NCBI GenBank assembly: GCA_030699825.1
Contig: JAUYKV010000065.1
Coordinates: 1-64,000 of the forward strand
From: Pseudomonas sp.
GTDB lineage: Bacteria > Pseudomonadota > Gammaproteobacteria > Pseudomonadales > Pseudomonadaceae
Direction of reading: 5' to 3'
Length of the DNA stretch: 64,000 nucleotides
Within the stretch, counting starts at the first letter, position 1. Each line of letters begins with the position of its first letter. The notes below the pieces were generated by a model. The model did not search any database. It had not been told where the DNA came from and was given only the letters and a program-made list of their open reading frames with translations. Below are positions 38,584 to 46,583 of the stretch, one piece after another. A program made the translations under genes and the position numbers.

Positions 38584-40590
38584 GTGTTAAGACTTGCCGA
38601 AAAGTTGCGTAGCCGTTTGGTCCAGTTGCCACGACGCCAAAAGCGACTGATTCAGGTCGGTATGGATGTGCTGCTGGTCTGGGCGGCGCTGTGGCTGGCT
38701 TTTGTCGTGCGCCTGGGGGACATGAAAAGCATCGAGCCGTTTGCCGGGCATGCCTGGCTGTTTGTCGTGGCACCGCTGATCGCTATCCCCATGTTCGTTC
38801 GCTTCGGTATGTACCGGGCGGTGATGCGTTATTTTGGTAACGATGCGCTGCTTGCCATCGGCAAAGCGGTCACCCTGTCGGCATTGCTGCTGGCCTTGGC
38901 GGTGTACTGGCATCAGGGTGCCCCCAAGCCTATTCCGCGTTCTATGGTGTTCAATTACTGGTGGCTGAGCCTGGTGATGATTGGCGGGCTGCGCCTGGTC
39001 ATGCGTCAGTATTTTATGGGCGATTGGTACTCGTCGGATCATCCTGGCCGGCTCAAGGGACGTGATGCCGGCTTGCCCAAGGTGGCGATCTATGGCGCTG
39101 GCGCGGCCGGCAATCAGTTGATCGCTGCGTTGCGCTTGGGGCGGGGCATGCGGCCGGTGGCGTTTATCGATGATGATGCCAATATCGCTAATCGGGTGAT
39201 CGCGGGTCTGCGGGTCTATACCTCCAAGCATATTCAACAGTTGATCGATGAAACCGGCGCCGACGAGATTCTGCTGGCGATTCCTTCAGCCAGCCGGGCT
39301 CGCCGTCGCGAGATTTTGGGCCTGCTCGAGCAGTATCCGTTGCATGTGCGCAGCGTCCCCGGATTCATGGATCTGGCCAGCGGTCGGGTCAAGGTCGACG
39401 ATGTGCAGGAAGTGGACATCGCCGACCTGCTCGGGCGCGATGCGGTGCCGCCGCAGCAGGCGTTGTTCGAGCGGTGCATCCGTGGCCAGGTGGTGATGGT
39501 GACGGGGGCGGGTGGTTCTATCGGCTCGGAGTTGTGCCGGCAGATCGTAACCACCGGGCCGACCACCTTGCTGTTGTTCGAGCACAGCGAGTTCAATCTG
39601 TACAGCATTCACTGTGAGCTGGAGCAGCGCATTCGTCGTGAGTCGTTGCCGGTGCGCCTGGTGCCGATCCTGGGCTCGATTCGCAATGCCGGGCGTTTGT
39701 TCGATGTGATGCGTACCTGGACGGTGAATACCGTGTATCACGCCGCGGCGTACAAGCATGTGCCGATGGTTGAGCACAATATCGCCGAGGGCGTGCTGAA
39801 CAATGTGCTGGGCTCGACCCTAACCGCGCAGGCGGCGATCAAGGCCGGGGTCGAGCACTTCGTGCTGATTTCCACCGATAAAGCGGTGCGCCCGACCAAT
39901 GTGATGGGCAGCACCAAGCGCCTGGCCGAGATGGTCTTGCAGGCCTTGAGTACGGAATCCGCGCCGGTGCTGTTCAGAAGCGATGATGGCGTGCATCGGG
40001 TCAACAAGACCCGTTTCACCATGGTGCGTTTCGGCAATGTGCTGGGCTCTTCGGGCTCGGTGATTCCACGTTTTCACGACCAGATTCGCCGGGGCGGCCC
40101 GGTGACGGTGACCCACCCGAATATCACCCGCTACTTCATGACCATCCCCGAGGCCGCGCAGTTAGTCATCCAGGCCGGTGCCATGGGGCAGGGCGGCGAT
40201 GTGTTCGTGCTGGACATGGGCCAGCCGGTGAAGATCGTCGAGTTGGCGGAGAAGATGATCCACCTCAGCGGCCTCAGCGTGCGTTCGGAGAAGAACCCGC
40301 ACGGCGACATCGCCATCGAGTTCACCGGCTTGCGCCCTGGCGAGAAGCTGTATGAGGAGTTGTTGATCGGCGATAACGTCAGCCCGACCGATCACCCGAT
40401 GATCATGCGCGCCAACGAAGAATGCCTGTCCTGGGAAGTCTTCAAGAAGGTTTTGGCTGATCTGCTCAATGCGGTTGAACGCGACGACTACGACCGCGTG
40501 CGCCAACTGCTGCGCGAAACCGTGAGTGGCTATGCGCCGGAAGGCGAGATCGTCGACTGGATCCACCTGCAACGGCGGATAGAGCCTTAG
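38584..40590 (+). CDS. wbpM: UDP-GlcNAc 4,6-dehydratase (membrane-bound WbpM)
   Basis: 668 residues, GTG start. Four N-terminal membrane segments (residues 20-130) precede a first Rossmann fold (VAIYGAGAAGNQLIAALRLG) and the catalytic SDR domain (VMVTGAGGSIGSELCRQI). STDKAVRPTNVMGSTKRLAE carries the catalytic region in which Met replaces the usual Tyr, as in WbpM. ITRYFMTIPEAAQLV and FTGLRPGEKLYEELL are also conserved. It makes UDP-4-keto-6-deoxy-GlcNAc for the QuiNAc/FucNAc branch. It lies 8.3 kb from the rest of the operon, separated by the right-hand TA cluster, with its own gap upstream. Confidence 0.96.
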   Translation: MLRLAEKLRSRLVQLPRRQKRLIQVGMDVLLVWAALWLAFVVRLGDMKSIEPFAGHAWLFVVAPLIAIPMFVRFGMYRAVMRYFGNDALLAIGKAVTLSALLLALAVYWHQGAPKPIPRSMVFNYWWLSLVMIGGLRLVMRQYFMGDWYSSDHPGRLKGRDAGLPKVAIYGAGAAGNQLIAALRLGRGMRPVAFIDDDANIANRVIAGLRVYTSKHIQQLIDETGADEILLAIPSASRARRREILGLLEQYPLHVRSVPGFMDLASGRVKVDDVQEVDIADLLGRDAVPPQQALFERCIRGQVVMVTGAGGSIGSELCRQIVTTGPTTLLLFEHSEFNLYSIHCELEQRIRRESLPVRLVPILGSIRNAGRLFDVMRTWTVNTVYHAAAYKHVPMVEHNIAEGVLNNVLGSTLTAQAAIKAGVEHFVLISTDKAVRPTNVMGSTKRLAEMVLQALSTESAPVLFRSDDGVHRVNKTRFTMVRFGNVLGSSGSVIPRFHDQIRRGGPVTVTHPNITRYFMTIPEAAQLVIQAGAMGQGGDVFVLDMGQPVKIVELAEKMIHLSGLSVRSEKNPHGDIAIEFTGLRPGEKLYEELLIGDNVSPTDHPMIMRANEECLSWEVFKKVLADLLNAVERDDYDRVRQLLRETVSGYAPEGEIVDWIHLQRRIEP

Positions 40591-40654
40591 GCAGCGGTTT
40601 TTTGGTGGTGTTTTTGTAGCAGGGCTGCACCGGGTGATGCTTTGGGTTTTTGCG

Positions 40655-40812
40655 GGCGGACGTTGTCCGCCATCGCGGCCAAGGCCCCTCCTACAGGGGG
40701 ATGTGGTGCTCTCGTGGGGGGCGGGCGCTTGGTTCTGTTGTGGGAGGGGACTTGTCCGCGAATGGATTTTGACCGGCCGACGATTCGCGGCCAAGGCCCC
40801 TCCTACAGGGGA
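40655..40812. repeat. Pair of REP elements downstream of wbpM
   Basis: Two units, GCGGACGTTGTCCGCCATCG and GGGAGGGGACTTGTCCGCG, each end with GCGGCCAAGGCCCCTCCTAC. They fill most of the 331-base gap to the VapB-like gene; no gene is supported in it. Confidence 0.7.
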
Positions 40813-40921
40813 TTGGTGCTCTCGTGGGGGGGAAGTGTCGGGCGGATGGTCAATTCTTGTTCGCCACCCTTTTCCCGGAGTCGTATGCAATACTCAGGCG
40901 CAGATGTCAGCGAGGTGATTT

Positions 40922-41155
40922 ATGGAAGCACTGAGAATTATTGCCAAGCCGGTTAATCGCCAATTGGTGATTGATCTGCCAGCTTCGCTTGCAGGTGATC
41001 TGTCCTATGAGGTGATCGTACTACCGGTGTCCGAGGCCAGTTCTCCGGTGGCTCCTCGACGACGCTCACCGGCGTCCGAGCTCGCAGGGAGTGCTGAGTT
41101 GCGTGACGATCTGGTGACCCCGGCAAGTCCTGATGCAGATTGGGATTCTGCCTGA
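40922..41155 (+). CDS. VapB-like antitoxin of a broken module
   Basis: 77 residues. The N-terminal segment LRIIAKPVNRQLVIDLPASLAGDLSYEVIVLP has the beta-strand pattern of DUF2281/VapB-type antitoxins; the C-terminal part is a Ser/Pro-rich tail ending PASPDADWDS that should contact the toxin. It is intact and ends one base before the toxin ATG. Confidence 0.7.
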   Translation: MEALRIIAKPVNRQLVIDLPASLAGDLSYEVIVLPVSEASSPVAPRRRSPASELAGSAELRDDLVTPASPDADWDSA

Positions 41156-41156
41156 C

Positions 41157-41552
41157 ATGCTCTTGCTGGACACCCATATTTGGATTCGCTGGCAGAACAC
41201 GGCAAAGGGCAATCTTGCTTTACCGCAGCGATTGGTTGAGCTGATTGAAACCGCAGACAGGGTTGCCATCCGTGCTATTTCCTGTTGGGAACTGGGGCAA
41301 CTGGTTAAACGCCAGTGGGTGGTGCTGAATATGCCTGTGGCCGATTGAGTTTGCGCCGCTCTGCAACCCGATATTGAAGTGCTTCCGATCGATAGAGCTG
41401 TAGCACTTCAAGCAGCCATGCTACCTGAGCACCATCGTGATCCTGCTGACCGAATGATCATTGCTTCTGCCCTGATATATCAGGCTTCGCTGATGAGTCT
41501 GGATTCGGTATTCCCCCTCTATCAAGAGCTGCAGGGTGTACTTGAGCGCTGA
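41157..41552 (+). pseudogene. VapC PIN-domain toxin with premature TGA
   Basis: 131 codons, MLLLDTHIWIRWQNTAKGNL ... FPLYQELQGVLER, matching PIN toxins (LLLDTHIWI, SCWELGQL, HHRDPADRMIIASAL, LMSLD). Codon 64 is TGA (41346-41348) between NMPVAD and VCAALQPDIEVLPI; a TGG-to-TGA change explains it. The part holding the last acidic residues is lost. With the parE at 35782 it is the second toxin in this cluster killed by a single nonsense change while its antitoxin stays open. Confidence 0.88.
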
Positions 41553-41641
41553 TTTTCCAAATCGTAACCGCGCCATAAAGTACACATTCAAAAGGGCTGA
41601 CAAAGCCCCGATGCTGAGCTCCTGATTCCCTCTGGATCCTC

Positions 41642-41831
41642 TTATCAAGCAACCCGGATGTCATTGATTCAGGAGGCTCTTTGTGGGAGGGGCTTTAGCC
41701 GCGACTGGACTGGCACATTCTCGCGGCTAAAGCCCCTCCCACAGGTATCCACAAGCCGACAGACACGTTAACCCCCCCCAGTTTGTTGCGCGACAGCGCG
41801 GCGTCTTGACGACGGGGGATCTCTTATCAAA
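41642..41831. repeat. Composite repeat B with 23-bp perfect hairpin
   Basis: It is nearly identical to 38062-38250, including the perfect hairpin (arms 41682-41704 and 41721-41743), the GTTTGTTGCGCGACAGCGCG piece and the CTCTTATCAAA end. Directly after it a further partial copy starts (ACAACCCGTATGTCATTGAT) with another REP arm at 41890. Confidence 0.85.
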
Positions 41832-41979
41832 CAACCCGTATGTCATTGATTCTATTGCTTATGACGCGCTCCTTGAGATGGGCCTTTTTGTGGGAGGGGC
41901 TTTAGCCGCGAATGATGTAGGTCCGTCGCGGGCGGGCGCTTGGTTCCTTGTGGGGGACTCTATCTTGCCTTTTCATATT

Positions 41980-42024
41980 TTTTTACATGGGAAATCGACT
42001 AATATTCGATTTTCCATGTAAAAA
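41980..42024. promoter_or_regulatory. Long operator palindrome upstream of the AbiE pair
   Basis: 19-base arms TTTTTACATGGGAAATCGA and TCGATTTTCCATGTAAAAA match at 18 of 19 positions with a 7-base spacer. The right arm ends six bases before the abiEi ATG, so binding would block both promoter and ribosome access. AbiEi antitoxins bind inverted repeats and repress their own promoter in studied systems. Confidence 0.85.
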
Positions 42025-42030
42025 CAGGCT

Positions 42031-42672
42031 ATGCGCTTGATCAAACAGCTTCGCGCCTTCGGCAGTATTCCCTTCAATCATGGGGTACTGCTTTCACTAT
42101 TGGGGGAGTACAGGCGTCCCAACGACAAGATCGCCCGTCTATTGGCGGCCGGCGATCTCGTTCAAATCAAGAAGGGCCTGTATGTACTGGGTATCGAGCA
42201 TCGCTCCACACCCGTCTCGCTCCCCTTGGTGGCCAATCTGCTTTACGGCCCGTCGTATGTTTCTCTGGATTTCGCCTTGTCCTGGCATGGCTTGATTCCC
42301 GAGGGGGTTTACGAAGTCAGCTCGGTTACCCCACGCCGCGCTCGGCAATACAGCACGCCTCTGGGCACGTTTTCCTATACCCATACCTTCGCAGCGTTGT
42401 ATGGCATCGGCGTGATGATGGAGGGTAACCCGGATGGCAGCTGCTTTCTGATCGCCAGCCCGGAAAAGGCGCTGTGCGACAAGATACTGTTCACGCGCAA
42501 CCTCGATGCAGGCACGGCCGGTGCCATGCGCATCTTTCTGGAGGACGATTTGCGAATTGATCTCGATGCCTTGGCCGAGATGAACCCGGAGCCAGTCCGC
42601 CAATGCCTGGCGGCCGGTCACAAGACCCGACAGCTTGAGGCCTTGTGCAAGGTGTTGGAGAGTCTGCAGTGA
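42031..42672 (+). CDS. AbiEi-type antitoxin / transcriptional regulator
   Basis: 213 residues. The N-terminus (GSIPFNHGVLLSLLGEYRRPNDKIARLLAAGDLVQIKKGLYVL) is the winged-helix AbiEi domain, and the rest (YGPSYVSLDFALSWHGLIPEGVYEVSSVTPRRARQ) matches the AbiEi C-terminal region that counteracts the toxin. It is coupled to abiEii by a four-base overlap. In type IV TA systems the antitoxin does not bind the toxin tightly but opposes its effect; it also autoregulates, which fits the palindrome upstream. AbiE systems can give phage resistance by abortive infection. Confidence 0.9.
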   Translation: MRLIKQLRAFGSIPFNHGVLLSLLGEYRRPNDKIARLLAAGDLVQIKKGLYVLGIEHRSTPVSLPLVANLLYGPSYVSLDFALSWHGLIPEGVYEVSSVTPRRARQYSTPLGTFSYTHTFAALYGIGVMMEGNPDGSCFLIASPEKALCDKILFTRNLDAGTAGAMRIFLEDDLRIDLDALAEMNPEPVRQCLAAGHKTRQLEALCKVLESLQ

Positions 42673-43499
42673 ACGTGATCGAGCAGATGTTGCAGCGCTA
42701 CCCTCAGGACAGTAACGAAGCGCGCACCCATGCGTTGCGGGAGGTGATGCAGGAGGTCGCCCTGGCCGGGCTGTATCGCGGCGGCTTCTTCGATAAGGCC
42801 GCGTTTTACGGCGGTACCTGTTTGCGTATTTTCCATGGTTTGCCGCGCTTCTCGGAAGATCTGGATTTTTCTCTGTTGCAGTCGGACGCCAACTTTTCCC
42901 TGGAGCCTTACTTCAAGGCGATGCGGGATGAGTTTGCTGCCTTTGGTTTCGAGGTGGAGATTGCCGCGAAGCAGAAGGTTGCCGCTTCGGACATCGCCTC
43001 GGCCTTTCTGAAAAAAACCGCCAGCGTGTATGACCTGCGCATCGCCGGGCAGAGGCTTATCAAGATCAAATTCGAGGTGGATACCGATCCTCCGTTGGGT
43101 TTCGCCACCGAGGAAAAGCTGCTGCTCCAGCCGTATTCGTTTTTCGTTAAATGTTTTGCTTTGCCGGATCTCTTCGCCGGCAAGATGCATGCGTTGCTGT
43201 TCCGGCAATGGAAAAGCCGGGTCAAGGGGCGCGACTGGTTCGATTTCGAATGGTACGTCCGGCAGGGCTGCTCGTTGAATCTGGCGCATTTTGCCGAGCG
43301 CGCCCGGCAAAGTGGAGATCTGTCCGAGGCGCCACTGACTACTGAAGCATTCCAGGCGATGCTCGAGGCGCGTATCGACGCGCTTGACGTCAACTCTGCC
43401 AGGCAAGATGTCGCCCGTTTCATCAAGACGCCCACACAGCTGGACATCTGGTCGCATGAATATTTCCTACAACTTGCACGCATGACCCGGTTTCAATGA
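42669..43499 (+). CDS. AbiEii-type nucleotidyltransferase toxin
   Basis: 276 residues from the GTG at 42669, overlapping the antitoxin stop. FYGGTCLRIFHGLPRFSEDLDFSLL is the AbiEii/DUF1814 nucleotidyltransferase motif (GGTxLR ... RxSxDLDF), followed by IKFEVDTDPP with another acidic residue and the conserved KMHALLFRQWKSRVKGRDWFDFEWY. Related enzymes add nucleotides to tRNA or use GTP, blocking growth. The gene is intact; it is followed by REP DNA and two scars. Confidence 0.9.
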   Translation: MNVIEQMLQRYPQDSNEARTHALREVMQEVALAGLYRGGFFDKAAFYGGTCLRIFHGLPRFSEDLDFSLLQSDANFSLEPYFKAMRDEFAAFGFEVEIAAKQKVAASDIASAFLKKTASVYDLRIAGQRLIKIKFEVDTDPPLGFATEEKLLLQPYSFFVKCFALPDLFAGKMHALLFRQWKSRVKGRDWFDFEWYVRQGCSLNLAHFAERARQSGDLSEAPLTTEAFQAMLEARIDALDVNSARQDVARFIKTPTQLDIWSHEYFLQLARMTRFQ

Positions 43500-43520
43500 A
43501 TTAATTACTGCCCCGGCCGG

Positions 43521-43602
43521 CGATTCGCGGCCAAGGCCGCTCCTACAGGGGGATGTGGTGCTCTTGTGGGAGTGGACTTGTCCGCGAATTGGTTTTGGCC
43601 GG
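43521..43602. repeat. REP element after the AbiE pair
   Basis: GATTCGCGGCCAAGGCCGCTCC, TACAGGGG and GTGGGAGTGGACTTGTCCGC form a REP pair leading directly into the mazF scar. Confidence 0.65.
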
Positions 43603-43653
43603 CCGACAACCCCCTTGCCATTACCAAATCATTCAGCTGGCTTGAGCAAAGCA
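43603..43653 (+). pseudogene. mazF scar: two short fragments fused
   Basis: CCGACAACCCCCTTGCCATT corresponds to CCGACAACCCTTTTGCCATT inside mazF (36690 region), and ATCATTCAGCTGGCTTGAGC corresponds to the last codons of mazF with one change. The 130 bases between them are deleted. It records a second MazEF module that was lost here. Confidence 0.7.
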
Positions 43654-43666
43654 TCACTGGCTCGGG

Positions 43667-43760
43667 CATCTGGTGGTCGACGATTACGCCGGCTACAGGG
43701 CGCTAATTAGTGGCCGGATGGCCGTGGAATTCGCACATTACTGCCGGGTTTGTCGCTTGC
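43667..43760 (+). pseudogene. IS66-family transposase remnant
   Basis: The frame reads HLVVDDYAGYRALISGRMAV then EFAHYCRVCRL, which resembles the conserved catalytic-core segment of IS66 TnpC (D-AYxGY ... ELACxAHARRKF). Only about 30 codons remain and no IS ends are visible. The stretch up to the kinase gene at 43927 is otherwise empty and should hold the promoter of the signalling operon. Confidence 0.55.
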
Positions 43761-43926
43761 CAGCGGCAGGGCGGTGTAGTTTATCTCTGCGGGAGTCGGG
43801 CAAAAGTAGTTGGTGGCTTATTGCTAATGAAGTCATAATAATGGCGTCATTATGTCGTCTGGCTCGCGCTCCCGCGGAAATATCGGCCAATGCAATGCTC
43901 ACTAGTTCCCGCATCAGGAGCGCGAA

Positions 43927-45213
43927 ATGGATAGCTACCCGAATGACCTGCTCAGTGCCTTGGTCGAAAGGATCGGCCTGGGCGTCATCGTGCTCGATGC
44001 GAATACGCGTATTCAGCATTGGAATGCTTTCGTCGCCCAACGTTGTGACAAGAACCTTGAGCAAGCCAAGGGGCGGCTTTTTGTGGACGTCTTCCCGGAG
44101 GCGGATACCTCGCACTTCGAACGGATGGTCGAACTGGCGCGTGACAAGTCCACGCATGTCTACAATCACTGGCTGGAAATGCCGGCGCTTGTGCAATTGC
44201 CTGTGTCAACCGCCGAACATGGGCGCCTGGCGCTGCAGAGCACCTTGTTTTTTCCCTTCGAGACCCCCGATGGCAGTATTCACTACGGGTTGGTGATGTA
44301 TGAAACCAGTACTCTGGCGCAGTCCAGCGAGCAGCTGGAACTGGCTCTGAATGCCTTGGGTAGCAAGCAGGTTGAGCAGGATCAGTTACTTCGCAAATTG
44401 GAAGCCGCCAATAGTCAGCTGCTGCAATCGGAGAAAATGGCGGCAATAGGTCAATTGGCGGCGGGTGTCGCTCACGAGATCAATAATCCCATCGGTTATG
44501 TGTTCTCCAACCTCAAGACCCTTGACGGTTATGTGCATGACCTACTGAAAATCATCGATGCGGTAGACGCTGTTACGAGCCTTGATGACGTGCGTCAACT
44601 CAAACGCAGCCTTGAATACGACTACATTCGAGGTGATGTGGAAGCGCTGATCAGCGAGTCGGGGGATGGCATCGACCGGGTCAAACAGATCATCAGCGCG
44701 CTCAAGGACTTCTCTCATATCGAGGAGGAGACATTTCGTCTGGCCGATCTGCACCGCGGCCTGGACAGCACCCTCAACGTGGTCAACAACGAGTTGAAGT
44801 ACAAGGCCGAAGTGGTCAAGGAATATGGCGAGCTGCCCGAGGTGGATTGCATTTCCTCGCAGATCAATCAGGTAGTGATGAACCTGCTAGTCAATGCTGC
44901 GCACGCCATCGAGCAATTTGGCCGCATCACCCTGCGCACTGCATGCGCCGGCGACTGGGTCTGGATCGAGGTCGAGGACACGGGTAAAGGCATCGAGTCG
45001 AAGCTGCTCAATCGCATTTTTGAGCCTTTCTTCACAACCAAACCGATCGGCAAGGGAACCGGGCTTGGCCTGGCTCTTTCCTACAGCATCGTGCAGAAGC
45101 ATCACGGGCGTATAGAGGTTCACAGCGAGGTGGGCAAGGGGTCGCGCTTCCGCGTCTGGCTACCGGTGCATCAACCGCGTGCACTGGATCACGCGGAGGG
45201 TCAGGCGATATGA
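43927..45213 (+). CDS. PAS-domain sensor histidine kinase (first gene of signalling operon)
   Basis: 428 residues, no membrane segment, so probably cytoplasmic. A PAS-like domain fills residues 10-130, then a coiled coil (135-175) and a HisKA box GVAHEINNPIGYV with His183. The ATPase domain shows QVVMNLLVNAAHAI (N box), EDTGKGIE (G1) and GKGTGLGLALS (G2). It should phosphorylate one or more of the receivers encoded downstream. The stop overlaps the next gene by four bases. The signal is unknown. Confidence 0.9.
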   Translation: MDSYPNDLLSALVERIGLGVIVLDANTRIQHWNAFVAQRCDKNLEQAKGRLFVDVFPEADTSHFERMVELARDKSTHVYNHWLEMPALVQLPVSTAEHGRLALQSTLFFPFETPDGSIHYGLVMYETSTLAQSSEQLELALNALGSKQVEQDQLLRKLEAANSQLLQSEKMAAIGQLAAGVAHEINNPIGYVFSNLKTLDGYVHDLLKIIDAVDAVTSLDDVRQLKRSLEYDYIRGDVEALISESGDGIDRVKQIISALKDFSHIEEETFRLADLHRGLDSTLNVVNNELKYKAEVVKEYGELPEVDCISSQINQVVMNLLVNAAHAIEQFGRITLRTACAGDWVWIEVEDTGKGIESKLLNRIFEPFFTTKPIGKGTGLGLALSYSIVQKHHGRIEVHSEVGKGSRFRVWLPVHQPRALDHAEGQAI

Positions 45214-46583
45214 GTGAGGGGGAATCTGAAGTCGTCGCTACTCTGCTTCTGGTCGACGATGAGGAGAACATTCTCAACAGCCTGCGCAGGGTCCTGCGTA
45301 GCGAGCCCTACCGATTGCTCACCGCCAGTGGCGGTGAGGCGGCGCTTGCGCTGCTGGACCAGCAACCGATCGACCTGGTGATTTCCGACGCACGCATGCC
45401 CGGGATGGACGGCGCCACCTTGCTGGCCCACGTACAACAGCGTTGGCCGGAATGCTTGCGCATCCTGCTTACCGGATATGCCGACATCTCCACCACCGTG
45501 AAGGCGATTAACCAAGGGCAGATTTATCGTTATATCGGCAAGCCGTGGGATGACCAGGAGCTGCGCTCGATAATTCGCCAGGCTTTGGCCTTGCAGCACT
45601 CCGAGCGTGAGCGTTTGCGCCTGGAGCGCTTGGCCCGCGAGCAAAACGAACGCCTGCAAGAGCTGAATGCGACCCTTGAACAGCGTGTACACGACCGCAC
45701 TGCCGAGCTTGAGCAGACCGCAGACATGCTCGACCTTGCCTATGTCGAGCTGCGGCGCAGTTATGTCACCGCGACCGAGGTGTTTGCCAATCTGGTTAAT
45801 CAGCGGCTGACTAAAGAGCGCCAGACCAATACGAAAGTGATCGCTTTGGTCAAGGCTTATGCTGAGTGCTATCAGCTGGACGACCCTACCAGTAACGACT
45901 TGGCCATGGCCGCTGCGCTGTACAACATCGGCAAGTTGGCTTGGGATGATGAGCTGCTCGGTCAGCCGTCCGACCTGCTATACAAAGCAGGTCGAGCGCG
46001 CTACCGCCAATATCCGGCGCTCGGTGAAAGCCTGTTGATGACTCTGGAGCCGGTTCAGGATGCGGGTCGACTGATCCGACATCACCAGGAACGTTGGGAC
46101 GGCAATGGCTTCCCCGATCGTTTGGCGGGCGAAGCCATTCCCCTGGGGGCGCGCCTGCTCAAGCTTTCCGTGGACTTCATCGAATTGCAGTGCGGCATGA
46201 TCCTCGACCGCAAGCTGAGCCGCGACGAGGCGCTGCTGCTGATAAAGAAATACACCGGCCGGCTCTACGACCCTGAACTCTGCAGTCGCTTCATCGAGCT
46301 TTGCACCAGCCTGACTCCGGATTTGGTCCTGGCCGACGTCAGCATCCTTGCGCTGGATACCCGACGCCTGGAGCCCGGTATGGTCTTGGCGCGCAATCTT
46401 CATGCAGAGAACGGCATGTTGCTACTGAACGAGGGCAAGTCACTGACCTCGGCGTTAATCACCAAGCTTATGGCGTTCGAGGCGTCTGAGGGCGGGCGTT
46501 ACACGTTATTCGTGCGTAAGCCCGAGAACCAGGCCGCTGCTCAAGAGGGAGCTCAGAGTGATCAAAATTCTGTTAGTGGATGA
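45210..46583 (+). CDS. Response regulator with degenerate HD-GYP-like output domain
   Basis: 457 residues: receiver 11-125 (phospho-acceptor Asp60 in VISDARMPGMDG; TGY and KPWDD follow), a coiled coil at 128-180, and an HD-GYP-like domain. In active c-di-GMP phosphodiesterases of this family the first motif is HD near 'LLHDIGK'; here it is ALYNIGKL (residues 237-243), so both metal ligands are gone. The second motif is HHQERWDGNGFP (291-302) with GFP for GYP. It is therefore probably a catalytically dead c-di-GMP sensor or scaffold. It overlaps the next gene by 26 bases. Confidence 0.85.
   Translation: MSEGESEVVATLLLVDDEENILNSLRRVLRSEPYRLLTASGGEAALALLDQQPIDLVISDARMPGMDGATLLAHVQQRWPECLRILLTGYADISTTVKAINQGQIYRYIGKPWDDQELRSIIRQALALQHSERERLRLERLAREQNERLQELNATLEQRVHDRTAELEQTADMLDLAYVELRRSYVTATEVFANLVNQRLTKERQTNTKVIALVKAYAECYQLDDPTSNDLAMAAALYNIGKLAWDDELLGQPSDLLYKAGRARYRQYPALGESLLMTLEPVQDAGRLIRHHQERWDGNGFPDRLAGEAIPLGARLLKLSVDFIELQCGMILDRKLSRDEALLLIKKYTGRLYDPELCSRFIELCTSLTPDLVLADVSILALDTRRLEPGMVLARNLHAENGMLLLNEGKSLTSALITKLMAFEASEGGRYTLFVRKPENQAAAQEGAQSDQNSVSG

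Noticed and set aside
43673-44296. 207-residue ORF overlapping the first kinase
   Set aside because: Only its first 30 codons resemble IS66 transposase; the remainder is out of frame with, and overlaps, the conserved kinase gene.
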